Assembly: GCA_010909165.1 (NCBI GenBank)
Contig: MU008180.1
Span: forward strand, 185,884-249,883
DNA length: 64,000 nt
Direction of reading: 5' to 3'
DNA from: Anthoceros angustus
Taxonomy: Eukaryota > Streptophyta > Anthocerotopsida > Anthocerotales > Anthocerotaceae
Positions 11,743 to 23,612 of this stretch are shown one piece after another. Positions within the stretch are counted from its first letter, which is position 1. Each line of letters starts with the position of its first letter. The notes beneath the pieces were generated by a model that worked only from the letters and a program-made list of their open reading frames with translations, searched no databases and was not told where the DNA came from. The position numbers were made by a program, and so were the translations under genes.

Positions 11743-13044
11743 GGAGTTGTTTCTTCTTCCTTACCCCTTCCTAGGGTGATTCTCTCCACATGCGGCTTCC
11801 CCGCTTCACTTGCTTCTCCACAGTGCGAAGTTTCTCCACCCATTGCTTGGGACACTCTCCAAGTCTAAGGCTTCCGGTTGGACTTGCATGAGGGCCTCCC
11901 TATCATCGTCATGAGGTCCCAACATCCTCCTCTCAGCAAGTCGCAACAACTCGTTAGTGGCCTTGAGCACCTTGTTGTGAAGATGGGCTGCAAATCGTTG
12001 TTGTGCCATCTCCAATTCTTGTAATCCTCAAGCCATACTCCATGCTCACACTTGCTTTTGTAAGCATCTCGCTCAAGGCCAGCTCACCGGTCTTGACATG
12101 GAGAGCCACATTCTCGTCCTCTCATTACTGCGGTTGGCGGATCAATCTCTCTTGTAGGGCATAATCAGAAATCTACGCTCCCTCACCGCCAACATATGCT
12201 GCCACCGCCTCATGACGGCCTTTCTCCTTTGCCATTTCTTCCTCCAACTCCCCTATCCTCCTAGGGAGTTGTGCACTCTCCGTTCTTTGGACTTCGTTCC
12301 ATTTCCAATCTTTGGACAAAATGTCCGTTCTTCCAGCTCTTCTTCCTTCAATTCCAGCCTCGTGATTTCTCCCAGCTCCTTTTCCATGTCACTAATCTTC
12401 CACGGCTGTGTGGCTATGACCGCTCATGTCGCCTACTTGCCTTTGTCTTTGTCCTCATTTCTTTAGATTGCTCTCGTCTTGACCTTTCCTCCATTAGCAG
12501 CACTTGCTTGTCTTCCGCCTTCTTTTCCCATGTCGCACCATGTGAGCAAGTTGCTCCACCTTCTCCTCTCGAGCTGCCAATTGCTTGGTAAGAGCCTTGT
12601 TCTCCGAATATGAGTTGTTTGCCTCCTGCCTTGTTTCAAGACTCTTTTCCAAGTGCTCCACTTGAGCTTCCATCCTCATAACATCCTCCCGTTGGGTTTC
12701 CGCTCGCCTACCGCAATTTCCCTTGCTTGGTAGGTCCTTGTCTTCTCGCCTCCGTCTTCAAGAATTCAACTCTCCTCTTGGCGGCTCCTACATCTACCTT
12801 GAACATCTCCCCTATGCAGCATCTCCTCCAACATATCTAAGTCTCCTTTCCTACCTCCGGGAGACTCAAGGCCTTTGCCTTGCTCATGGGATCTTACATC
12901 CCTTGCTTCCCTATGATGAGCTCCCCGCTCATCACTTGGTGGGGCAACTCCTCCCACCGTGACTCCATCCGCTCGCCCACCTAACGGGGCCGGTTGTCTC
13001 CTTATCTCCTGCTTGGGAGCTTCCAAACCGTGACTTCCTTTCCC

Positions 13045-13105
13045 TCCTACCGTGGTAGGAGGTGCTCCTAGTAGGACTACTTCCCTACCGTGGTAGGACT
13101 AATTC
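13045..13105. repeat. Palindrome cluster CCTACC..GGTAGG (2-3 copies)
   Basis: Contains TCCTACCGTGGTAGGA and CCCTACCGTGGTAGGA with a degenerate third unit. A further near copy lies at 13,190-13,212. Confidence 0.7.
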
Positions 13106-13502
13106 TGCCACCGTAGGCCTTGTCATGAGAGGACGAAGGGGTCCCAAACCCGTGGGAACACCTCCCACCCTCGCAGGCGGGATTCACGCCATGGTAGGAT
13201 CTATCCTACCTTCCATCTCCGCATCTTCCATGGTCCAAACTTCAAATCCCCTACAACTTCTCCTTGCAAGTCCTCCTGCACATCCTCGGCCTATCTTTGG
13301 AGGATTCCTTCCGGCAATAATGTCCGGTGGTGCTGGCACCTCCTTTAGGCAAAGCACCAAGCACTCCTGTCCCTCTCACAGGCTGTAAGTACACAATGTT
13401 AAAGGGATGCTTGGAATCATCCAACTCCTTACTTGTGAGTAGCCCTCTACTTCCCACAAATGCACTAGATAAGTGCTAAGATAGCATGGCCTTGGGACAT
13501 CT

Positions 13503-14093
13503 TCATCCGACGCGTTGGGTTTGACAACTTTTCCGGTGGTAGGTGTATGCTTCATACATGATGAGCCCCAATCCGGCTTCGCTCCTTGAGTGATCTTCCA
13601 TAGAAAATGGAGGAAGGTAGTCTGAAATATGACACCTTGGATTGCTCACCAAGCCCAAAACAATTCTTGTGAACAATCTCCACTTGGGCTCCAAGATTTG
13701 GTCCGTCCAACCGTTCTTGGACTTAGCCTTCATGCCCTTGCATAAGTGTAAGGGCTCCCTTGGGAAGATCCGCCGTTGATGCACGCTTGCCTCCTCGTTC
13801 CTTCCATCAAGCGTGATTCCGCTATCCTCGCTATCCGGCTGCCATATACAGCGTATGCTCCTTACAGTCCAACACCGTGGATCCGTCCGTGCGTTTCTAT
13901 CCGGTAAGGCGGCCAATTCCTCTTCCGTCTGCTGCAAATTAGCAAAACACTCTTTTATCAATTCAAGGTTGGTGTAAGACCAATGTCGCCCATACACCCA
14001 CTCTAGCTGAATATTCTCCTCTGCTGCCCAAGGTCGAAAGTCTGAAAGGTCTCTAGAGGATAGCTGGCCTGCATAGCACGTAAATAAGGGCAT
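13503..14093 (-). pseudogene. Unidentified retrotransposon ORF fragment
   Basis: Open minus-strand stretch of 196 codons, no known domain. It contains EEELAALPDRNA and a hydrophobic FTRIVLGLVSN segment. It has no start context of a cellular gene, sits inside repeat DNA and is not continued in frame on either side. It may be the extra ORF of a large plant Gypsy element. Confidence 0.35.
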
Positions 14094-14100
14094 GTCAAAT

Positions 14101-15059
14101 TTCCACCCTCAGTCGATCCTCCGCCTTAGACCTCTTGCAGCTCCTGCGCCACCTCCTTGGTGGACGCTCCTTCCTTAGCTACTACCTCCTTGCCCTTGGT
14201 CATGGTAGGCTTGGTCATGGCCTCCTTGGTTAGTACTTGCATTGAAGAAAAGTGATGCCTCTCCTGCAATTCCTGCGGCTCACCGACTTCTTATCCTTGC
14301 AAACGTTTCTCCTCCTCCTCGTGATTTGCTCTTGCTCACAGCTCAAAGGTCCTTGCCCTTGCTCTCCTCCTCAGTCCTTACACCTTGGCGTCTCAAAACC
14401 CGATTTCTCCTGCAAGAAAGCTCAACAAAATTCCCCACGGACTCTTACACCGCCACATCAATTTAGGAGCCCTTCCTGCACGGTTTCCTAGCAATCTTGC
14501 CACGCTCCACCCTCCTAGGCACCCTCACGAGCTTGGCAAGTGTTGGGTTCGCCCAACCTTCTTCTCCTTCTCTTCTTCTCTTTTTCCTCCTTCTTCCTCT
14601 CTTGGGCGCCTGGTGGATTTCTGCCTCCTTGCTGAGCTTGCGCCCTCCTTCTCCTCCTCAACACAGGCGCGTGTACGGCGCGTTGCTGTATGGGGGCCTT
14701 GGGCAGCTTGAGGTGTGGCGGCGCCTTCCTGCTGTGAGGCCGTCTCTTCAAGTTTCTGAGTTGTGGCCTCCTGCAGGCACCTGCAGCCACTTTTATAAGT
14801 CACCCAAGGGTTAGAAAAAGTAACTACCATTCTATCCTGCCCTTGGATGTGTGCCACGTGGCCCCTTTCCCCACCATTGATGTTAGTTTCCTAATTTCCT
14901 TATACTAAAATACCATTTCCCTATTTTCTAATTTCTAATTACGAAAATTAGCCTCTAATTTCTTAATTACCTATTTTGGCCTATTTATCTAGTCCACTAA
15001 AAGACTCTATATATAGCAAGCCTATCCTGCCTAAAACATAAGCTACCTTCCTTAGAAAC
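14101..15059. other. Repeat-derived, noncoding; second LTR-like TATA
   Basis: Low-complexity C/T-rich DNA followed by an AT-rich stretch (14,880-15,020). The minus strand at 14,791-14,800 reads ACTTATAAAAG, a second LTR-like TATA box, but no PBS or paired repeat could be located. Nothing codes here convincingly. Confidence 0.4.
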
Positions 15060-15310
15060 CTATCTCCTACGGTGGTAGGACATCCTCCTACCATGGTGGC
15101 GTTTTCCCTTTCTCCTACCACGGTAGGAGTTTCTCCTACGGTGGTAGGATACCTTCCTACCCTCGTCTACCATGGTAGGAGCTATTCCCTGGTAGGTGAT
15201 CAAAACACTAGCGGGTCATCCTCCTACGGTGGTAGGATCTCTCCTACCCTCGTCTACCATGGTAGGAGTTTCTCCTCGGTGGTAGGACACCTCCTACCAC
15301 TCATGTAGGT
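15060..15310. repeat. Largest palindrome cluster CCTACC..GGTAGG (about 10 units)
   Basis: About ten copies or half-copies in 250 bp, alternating CTCCTACCACGGTAGGAG, CTCCTACGGTGGTAGGA and CTACCATGGTAGGAG. Two sub-blocks repeat the order (CTACGGTGG.. then CCCTCGTCTACCATGG..), so the cluster itself grew by tandem duplication. The central two bases vary (TG, CG, CA) while the arms are conserved. Confidence 0.85.
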
Positions 15311-15780
15311 TACCTTTCTCCTCACCGGAAGGTCGTTTTGACCCGTTTCTTTTCCTGCATATCCTCTTTGCCTTCCAGGCATGGTCCTACAACTCCGCTC
15401 AAAAGGAGCAAAAAAAATTCCTTGCATGGCTTCACCAAACCATTTCTAGCAAAAGAGTGTGGCCCTGTTTCAAAGCAAACTCATTTAAGCTTGTTGCCCA
15501 AACTTTTGCGTTCCACAAGCTCCTCCAGCTGCTCCCCTTGTTGCTTCCCTTGCTGCGCCTGTAAACCTAACAAGGAGAGGACCAGAGCTATCTGATCTTC
15601 CATCTCGCCCCTGGTGCGTGCCATAGCTGAAACCAACTCCTGTAGGTGATGTTAGGTCCCAGACCTTCTTGGGAATGGGCTCCCTCCTTCCTACCCTCGT
15701 CTACCATGGTGGCCGCCCCTGTCACAACTTCCGGGTATACTTGAAAGCCACCCCGTTGAACAGGTAGTCGCTTTCTCGGA
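15311..15780. other. Repeat-derived DNA, nothing coding seen
   Basis: C/T-rich sequence with one more degenerate palindrome unit near 15,700 (CTACCCTCGTCTACCATGG). No ORF with a recognisable product. Confidence 0.4.
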
Positions 15781-16308
15781 TCAGCTCGGCTGTGCCCAAG
15801 GGTTGGGCTGATTCCTCCTGTTGACCTGTGGTTTCCCTAGCCACAGGCTCCTGGGATATTGGTGCTGCCTGGCCTTGCCCTTGTCTTGCTTCTGTCCAGG
15901 TGAGCTCCCCGTGCGCGCTCTTGTGGCTCTAGGTGTTGTTGGAGTCCCCCGTTGCTCCCCCCGGCTCCTCTTGGTACCTGTTGGGGCCTTAGCAACTGCA
16001 GTTGCCTTGTTAGCAACCGCGGCTGCTACCTTAGCCACGGTCACATTCCTTTTCATGGACACTTCGGACTTCTCATCTTCATTCCCAGTGCCACTGGAGA
16101 TGGCCTCTTCCTCCGACTCCTCTTTGGGCTTCCTTCTTTCAAACACTGGCCTCCAGAAATGAAAGGCTGAGACCATCTCCATTCCCTCCAAAGAACTGGC
16201 ATGGTCGAAAACGTGGATTAAGAAGGGAGATAGAGCTGAGGGACTAGGTGATGGTAGGGTCAAGTGGTCCCTCTCCCTGCATGCTGTGTCATAGAACATC
16301 TGGCCCAA
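15781..16308 (-). pseudogene. Unidentified transposon ORF, basic Ala/Thr/Arg-rich tail
   Basis: 175-codon minus-strand frame. The N-terminal half (DHLTLPSPSPSALSPFLIH, then VFDHASSLEGMEMVSAF) is the same protein that recurs in frames at 17,139-16,921 and in the later array copies. The C-terminal half is acidic and then strongly basic (KRSRGEQRG, RATRARTGSS), suggesting nucleic-acid binding. I do not recognise the family; a gag-like or extra retrotransposon ORF is the best guess. Confidence 0.35.
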
Positions 16309-19300
16309 TCTATCTTGGACCCTCTCACCACCTCATAGAAAGACAAGGAAATGGTCGACAATGTGCTCCGGCTTCTTAATGAGTGAGCACGGGATCCACT
16401 TGGCTAATCCAGCTCGAGGTCTAGCTTGTTGGTGACCCAGCCATTCTCCACTCTAGACAATGTGGGAGCAATGACCGCTTGTGCCTCCTGCGACTTTTGA
16501 GGAGATGGTTTCTGAAAGGGTCAATGATTATCCGCCACATTCCTCTTGGTCTCTCATGACCGGAGCAGTGAATATCCCAGTGCGGGGTTGGTCCTCACGT
16601 TGCCTTCCCTATGGCCTTCTCCTCATGCGCTCTGCACTCCAAAACCAACGAGGGCTATTGTAGCACCACTTTTGTCCATGAAGGACGGTGATGTAGCCAC
16701 CAAAGACCCCGCCTTCACTCTCCGGTGCCCCATATTGGGCCATTGGGCGTCGTAATGGCCTCAATGGCGGCCGGAGTATTCTTCTTAGGCGCCATGCTCC
16801 CTGTCCCGAAATTCACCTTAGCCACGGTCACATTCCTTTTCATGGACACTTGGACTTCTCATCTTCACCCCGCCACCGGAGATGGCCTCTTCCTCCGACT
16901 CCTCTTTGGGCTTCCTTCTTTCAAACACCGGCCTCCAAATGAAAGGTCGAGACCATCTCCATTCCCTCCAAAGAACTGGCATGGTCGAAAACGTGGATTA
17001 AGAAGGGAGATAGAGCCGAGGGGCTAGGTGATGGTAGGGTCAAGTGGTCCCTCTCCCCGCACTGTGTCATAGAACATCTGGCCCAATCTATCTTGGACCC
17101 TCTCACCACCTCATAGAAAGACAAGGAAATGGTCGACAATGTGCTCCGGCTTCTTAATGAGTGAGCACGGGATCCACTTGGCTAATCCAGCTCGAGGTCT
17201 AGCTTGTTGGTGACCCAGCCATTCTCCACTCTAGACAATGTGGGAGCAATGACCGCTTGTGCCTCCTGCGACTTTTGAGGAGATGGTTTCTGAAAGGGTC
17301 AATGATTATCCGCCACATTCCTCTTGGTCTCTCATGACCGGAGCAGTGAATATCCCAGTGCGGGGTTGGTCCTCACGTTGCCTTCCCTATGGCCTTCTCC
17401 TCATGCGCTCTGCACTCCAAAACCAACGAGGGCTATTGTAGCACCACTTTTGTCCATGAAGGACGGTGATGTAGCCACCAAAGACCCCTTCACTCTCCGG
17501 TGCCCCATATTGGGCCATTGGGCGTCGTAATGGCCTCAATGGCGGCCGGAGTATTCTTCTTAGGCGCCATGCTCCCTGTCCCGAAATTCACCTTAGCCAC
17601 GGTCACATTCCTTTTCATGGACACTTGGACTTCTCATCTTCACCCCGCCACCGGAGATGGCCTCTTCCTCCGACTCCTCTTTGGGCTTCCTTCTTTCAAA
17701 CACCGGCCTCCAAATGAAAGGTCGAGACCATCTCCATTCCCTCCAAAGAACTGGCATGGTCGAAAACGTGGATTAAGAAGGGAGATAGAGCTGAGGGGCT
17801 AGGTGATGGTAGGGTCAAGTGGTCCCTCTCACGCCAGTGTCATAGAACATCCCGCCCAATCTATCTTGGACCCTCTCACCACCTCATAGAGAAAGACAAG
17901 GAAATGGTCGAATGTGCTCCTTCTTAATGAGTGAGCACGGGATCCACTTGGCTAATCCAGCTGTGTGGTCTAGCTTGTTGGTGACCCAGCCATTCTCCAC
18001 TCTAGACAATGTGGGAGCAATGACCGCTTGTGCCTCCTGCGACTTTTGAGGAGATGGTTTCTGAAAGGGTCAATGATTATCCCGCCACATTCCTCTTGGT
18101 CTCTCATAAATGCAGTGAATATCCCAGTGCGGGGTTGGTCCTCACGTTGCCTTCCCTATGGCCTTCTCCTCATGCGCTCTGCACACTCCAAAACCAACGA
18201 GGGCTATTGTAGCACCACTTTTGTCCATGAAGGACGGTGATGTAGCCACCAAAGACCCCGCCTTCACTCTCCAAAGGTTCTATATTGGGCCATTGGGCGT
18301 CGTAATGGCCTCAATGGCGGCCGGAGTATTCTTCTTAGGCGCCATGCTCGTCCCAAATTCACCTTAGCCTCGACCGCAAGATCGGAGGATCCCCACAGGG
18401 GAACACGCTCGGCTTCCGACCTCACGGTGGCGAGTGTCACTGATTTTACTGGCTGGAATCACGCAATCACGGTTAAGCAGTGACCCCTGGTGCGCCGTCT
18501 CGGCCCTATCCGCCGCCGGTGACGGCGGTCGATTATTCCGAGCCCTCGTGTTACTCTGTTCGGCCGGCTACTCGGCATGCCCGACCCTTGTGGCGTTGAC
18601 CATGCTCCCCTTCCTGGTTATAAGAATCCCTATGTTTTCCGGGACATTCCTCGAATGCTTCGGATCGTGCCACCACACCGCTTTTCCACCAATTTTGCGG
18701 GCGGTTCCTCGACCACCACTTTTGTCCATGAAGGACGGTGATGTAGCCACCAAAGACCCCTTACTTCCCGCTTGGGTATACTTGAAAGCCACTCAGGTTG
18801 AGCAGTAGTCACTTTCTCGGACCAGCTCGGCCGTGCCCAAGGGTTGGGCTGATTCCTCCTGTTGCTCTGTGGTTTCCCGGCCCCAGGCTCTGGGATATTG
18901 GTGCTGCCACAGCCTTGCCCTTGTCTTGCATCGGTGGGCTCCCGTGCGCTCTTGTGGCTCTAGGTGTCGTTGGAGTCCCCGTTGCTCCCCGGCTCCTCTT
19001 GGTACTGTTGGGGCCTTAGCAAGCTATGATTGCCTTGTTAGCAACCGGTCGCTACCTTAGCCAGTCACATTCCTTTTCATGGACACTTGGACTTCTCATC
19101 TTCACTCCCGATGCCTGGAGATGGCCTCTTCCTCAGACTCCTCTTTGGGCTTCCTTCTTTCAAACCGGCCTCCAGAAATGAAAGGTCGAGACCATCTCCA
19201 TTCCCTCCAAAGAACTGGCATGGTCGGCGTGGATTAAGAAGGGAGATAGAGCGAGGGGCTAGGTGATGGTAGGGTCAAGTGGTCCCTCTCCACCTGTGTG

Positions 19301-19830
19301 TCATAGAACATCTGGCCCAATCTATCTTGGACCCTCTCACCACCTCATAGAAAGACAAGGAAATGGTCGAATGTGCTCCTTCTTAATGAGTGAGCACGGG
19401 ATCCACTTGGCTAATCCAGCTCGAGGTCTAGCTTGTTGGTGACCCAGCCATTCTCCACTCTAGACAATGTGGGAGCAATGACCGCTTGTGCCTCCTGCGA
19501 CTTTTGAGGAGATGGTTTCTGAAAGGGTCAATGATTATCCGCCACATTCCTCTTGGTCTCTCATGACCGGAGCAGTGAATATCCCAGTGCGGGGTTGGTC
19601 CTCACGTTGCCTTCCCTATGGCCTTCTCCTCATGCGCTCTGCACTCCAAAACCAACGAGGGCTATTGTAGCACCACTTTTGTCCATGAAGGACGGTGATG
19701 TAGCCACCAAAGACCCCTTCACTCTCCGGTGCCCCATATTGGGCCATTGGGCGGTCGTAATGGCCTCAATGGCGGAGTATTCTTCTTAGGCGCCATGCTC
19801 CACATCCCGAAATTCACCTTAGCCACGGTC
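16031..19830. repeat. Tandem array of a ~775-bp transposon-derived unit (4 copies)
   Basis: Copies begin with TTAGCCACGGTCACATTCC-like sequence at 16,031, 16,819, 17,593 and (shortened) about 19,057, and a fifth copy start lies at 19,819. Periods are about 788, 774, 773 and 762 bp. The third and fourth copies are separated by a 690-bp insertion (18,366-19,056). Copies 2 and 3 are nearly identical except for small indels. The unit carries part of the unidentified ORF on the minus strand. Confidence 0.85.
18366..18720. repeat. Dispersed duplicated segment, copy 1
   Basis: The block from GGTGGCGAGTGTC through TTCCACCAATTTTGCGG is repeated at 19,874-20,155. Both copies sit next to 775-bp units, which shows a composite duplication. 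No gene in it. Confidence 0.75.
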
Positions 19831-19864
19831 ACATTCCCTTGGGAACGGACTCCTTCCTCCTCTT

Positions 19865-20160
19865 CCTCCTACCACGGTGGCGAGTGTCCTGATTTTACTT
19901 GGCTGGAATCACGCAATCACGGTTAAGCAGTGACCCCTGGTGCGCCGTCTCGGCCCTATCCGCCGGTGACCGCTTGATCGATTATTCCGAGCCCTCGTGT
20001 TACTCTGTTCGGCCGGCTACTCGGCATGCCCGACCCTTGTGGCGTGACCATGCTCCCCTTCCTGGTTATAAGAATCCCTATGTTTTCCAGGACATTCCTC
20101 AGAATGCTTCGGATCGTGCCACCACACCGCTTTTCCACCAATTTTGCGGACAGTTCCTAC
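19865..20160. repeat. Dispersed duplicated segment, copy 2
   Basis: Second copy of the 18.37-18.72 kb block, with small indels. It is preceded by another CCTACCACGG half-palindrome. Confidence 0.75.
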
Positions 20161-21640
20161 AGCCACTTCACCTGGCCCTATCCAACCCACCGTGCTCTTC
20201 CCAACTTCTTGCGGCACCCCGCGGCACAACCGCCCGGCCTCCGATCACGCCGCATCCTCCGGACTGCCACCAATCACGATTCGGTCCTCCTGCGCTCTTG
20301 TGGCTCTAGGTGTCGTTGGAGTCCCCGTTGCTCCCCTTGTGTCCTTCTGGCGTTCGCTCCAGTCTCCGTCCACAATTACGCTCCGAGCTTGAGGCGCCGT
20401 CTTCAATCCGCTGGATTCGATGCAAATCCTCTTCCCGCCATCGTTTTAATTGCCAATAGGACCCCTTACTTCCCGTTTGGGTATTCCCTTGTAATTCCAT
20501 CGATTGGATTTTCGAAGTCATTGGAAAGAAACTCCAACTTGGTTGCTACCATAGCAGGCTCCAGTCGGTTGTGGTCATAGCAGTCGTTAGCAACGGCCCC
20601 TAGCAACCGGTCGAGCAGCCAACCCTCCGAGGGTTATCCGGGATCGTGGACTAGACCCTCTTCCTCCTACTAGGCTCTAGTAGACTTTTCTTTATTTCCT
20701 AACCTACTTCACATTCCCACTCCACACGATTCTCGCAACTTAAACACAAAACAAAAAAAACACTCCTTTCCGAGGGGGTCTGAGTACCATGTGGTCACCA
20801 CACATTCCCTTGGGAACGGACTCCTTCCTACAACGACACGGGATTGTGCGCGCCGGTGAAGAAATCGCGCCCACGGCGATCTTGGACTCCGTGATTACTA
20901 GCGTGAAGGACACCTTCCCGCGCATCGATTATACCCGACGCCCCGCTGCTGAGAGAAGGTCATCTTCTCGAACGACTTCTCGGTAGTTCTCTCAGTCACT
21001 CGCGCTTAGGCACCCCGCTCTTTGGCGCTTTCTCTTCCGAGGTTCGAGCGCAATGCCCGATGACCTTCGGCTCCTTCCGGCGCGTCAATTTCTCCGGGGT
21101 TCAAGAGCGCAGTGAAGAGCATCGCAGCCCACCCTACCTTAGCATCAGAGCTGTGCACACATGGGGCCCAAGCGGTGGAGGTCTTGGAGCCACGTGCCCG
21201 TGGAGCGGAACATAGTGACGACGCTACCCGATTTCGCCCATGGCGGCGGCGGCGGGCTCGTCTGAAGTGGCACTTGGACATTTTCCAGGCGGTGTGGTCC
21301 TACGAGACCGTGGCGTTGGTTTGGGAGTACGCTCGAAAGATGTTGGCGGCGGCGAGCAAGGCCGTCCGTTCGAAAAGTTTGAGGGAGGACGAAAAGTTAC
21401 GCTGCCCAAGGCCATTGGCAGCAGCCTCACCCGGAGCCAGTCCTCTCTCCTCATAGGGGAGAGGGAAGAGAGCTTGCTCCCGGACCCCTTCACCCCCACC
21501 GGACTCTAAGCGAAGGAGAGCGGAGAAGGAATTGACCGTGAAACGGACCAAAGAGTTGGACGCACCTACTCCGGACAGACAGGGCCTAAGAGTCCTGATT
21601 GGGTCCAGAGCACCCAACCCGGACTCGCTCCGGAGTGCGG
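20161..21640. other. Repeat-derived DNA, source sequence of the GC-rich satellite
   Basis: No coherent gene. At about 21,330-21,365 it contains GCTCGAAAGATGTTGGCGGC followed by GGCGAGCAAGGC, clearly related to the unit start of the GC-rich array that follows. Part of 20,760-20,830 (CACATTCCCTTGGGAACGGA) repeats sequence seen at 19,828-19,850. Confidence 0.4.
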
Positions 21641-23612
21641 TCTAGCGGTCCTTGACGGATCGGGAGATGCCTACACCCATGAGGTTTGGGAATCGCTCGA
21701 AGATGTTGGCGGCGGCGGGCAGGGCGGGCAGGCAGGCGGGTCTTGGTGGCCGTCGTGGGCCGCGGGCAAGGGCGCGGGCAGAGGCGGGCAAGGCGCGGGC
21801 AAGGCGCGGGCGCGGGCAGGCGCGGGCAAGGGCGCGGGCAGGCGCGGGAAAGGCGCGGGCAAGGCGGCGGGCAGGCGGGCAAGGGCGGCGGGCAAGGGCG
21901 GGCAGGCGCGGGCAAGGCGCGGGCAGGGGCGGGCAAGGCGCGGCAGGCGGGCGCGGGCAGGCAGGCAGGCAGGCAGGCAGAGGCGGGCAAGGGCGCGGCA
22001 GGCGGGCAGAGGCGCGGGCAAGGCGCGGGCAAGGGCGCGGGCAGAGGCGCAGACGGGGCCTAAGAGTCCCGATTGGGTCGAGCACCCAACCCGGACTCGC
22101 TCGAGTGCGGTCTAGCGGTCCTTGACGGATCGGGAGATGCCTACACCCATGAGGTTTGGGAATCGCTCGAAGATGTTGGCGGCGGCGGGCAGGGCGGGCA
22201 GGCAGGCGGGTCTTGGTGGCCGTCGTGGGCCGCGGGCAAGGGCGGCGGCAAGGCGCGGGCAAGGCGCGGGCGCGGGCAGGCGCGGGCAAGGGCGCGGGCA
22301 GGCGCGGGAAAGGCGCGGGCAAGGCGGCGGCGGGCAAGGGCGGCGGGCAAGGGCGGGCAGGCGCGGGCAAGGCGCGGGCAGGGCGGGCAAGGGCGGGCAG
22401 GCAGGCAGGCGGGCAGGCAGGCAGGCAGGCAGGCAGGCAGGCGGGCAAGGGCGGCAGGCGGGCAGAGGCGCGGGCAAGGCGCGGGCAAGGGCGCGGGCAG
22501 AGGCGGGCAGGCGGCAGACGGGGCCTAAGAGTCCCGATTGGGTCGAGCACCCAACCCGGACTCGCTCGAGTGCGGTCTAGCGGTCCTTGGCGGATCGGGA
22601 GATGCCTACACCCATGAGGTTTGGGAATCGCTCGAAGATGTTGGCGGCGGCGGCAAGGCGGCGGCAAGGCGGGTCTTGGTGGCCGTCGTGGGCCGCGGGC
22701 AAGGCGGCGGCGAGCAAGGCGCGGCAGCGGGCAAGGCGCGGGCGCAAGGCGGGCGCGGGCAAGGGCGGGCAGGCGGGCAAGGCGCGGGCAAGGCGCGGGA
22801 AAGGCGCGGCAAGGGCGGGCAAGGGCGCGGGCAAGGCGCGGGCGCGGGCAGGCGCGGGCGGCGGCGGCGGCAGGCGCGGGCAAGGCGGCGGCAAGGCGCG
22901 GGCAGCGCGGCGGCGGCGGCGGCGGGCAGGGGCGGCAGGCGGCGGGCAGGGGCGCGGGCAGGCGCGGGCAAGGCGCGGGCAGGCGCGGGCAGGCGGGCAG
23001 GCGCGGAGCAGGCGCGGGCGCGGCGCGGGCAGGGGGGCGCGGGCAAGGCGCGCGGGGGGCGCGGAGCAGGCGCGGGCAGGCGGCGGCGGGCAAGGCGCGG
23101 GCAGGCGGCGCGGGCGCGGAGCAGGCGGCGGGCAAGGCGCGGGCAGGCGCGGGCAGGGCGGGCAGGCGCGGGCAGGCGGCGGGCGCGGGCGGGCAGGGGC
23201 GGGCAAGGCGCGGGCAAGGGCGCGGAGCAGGCGCGGGCAGGCGCGGGCAAGGCGGAGCAGGCGCGGGCAGGCGCGGGCAGGGCGGGCGCGGGGGCAAGGC
23301 GCGGGCAGAGGCGCGGGCAGGGGCGGCAGGCGGGCAGAGGCGCGGGTGGCGGGCGCGGGCAGGCGCGGGCAGGCGGGCAAGGCGCGGGCAAGCGCGGCAA
23401 GGCGCGGGCAGGCGGGCAAGGGCGCGGGCAGGCGCGGGCAAGGGCGCGGGCAGAGGCGCGGGCAGGCGCGGGCAGGCGGCGGCGGCGCGGGGCGGGCAAG
23501 GGCGCGGCAAGGGCGCGGGCAAGGGCGCGGGCAAGGCGCGGGCAAGGGCGCGGGCAGGCGGCGCGGGCAAGGGCGCGGGCAAGGCCGCGGGCAAGGGCGC
23601 GGGCAAGGGCAA
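21640..23612. repeat. GC-rich minisatellite with ~467-bp higher-order repeat
   Basis: Three higher-order units begin with GGTCCTTGACGGATCGGGAG at 21,647, 22,117 and (GGTCCTTGG) 22,582. Each has about 100 bp of ordinary sequence followed by a run of GGCGCGGGCAA / GGCGGGCAGGC words. The third run is expanded to about 900 bp of almost pure G/C plus A. T is nearly absent from the plus strand of the run, so stop codons are rare and all six frames stay open for hundreds of codons. These frames are not genes. Confidence 0.9.

Larger units (their letters stand above)
11301..14100 (-). mobile_element. Unassigned retrotransposon-like DNA with coiled-coil frames
   Basis: Several minus-strand frames without known domains. 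The frame 12,679-12,494 is a heptad-like coiled coil (VEHLEKSLETRQEANN). The frame 12,015-11,806 is also helical (VLKATNELLRLAERR). The frame 13,026-12,766 is charged. Composition and the shared palindrome clusters match the Gypsy DNA to the left, so this is probably the remains of another element or of an extra ORF. I do not recognise a function. Confidence 0.4.

Noticed and set aside
15060-15310. Regularly spaced palindromes considered as a CRISPR array
   Set aside because: Eukaryotic context, palindromes of 14-18 bp with spacers of irregular 5-30 bp that are themselves repeated, and no cas genes.
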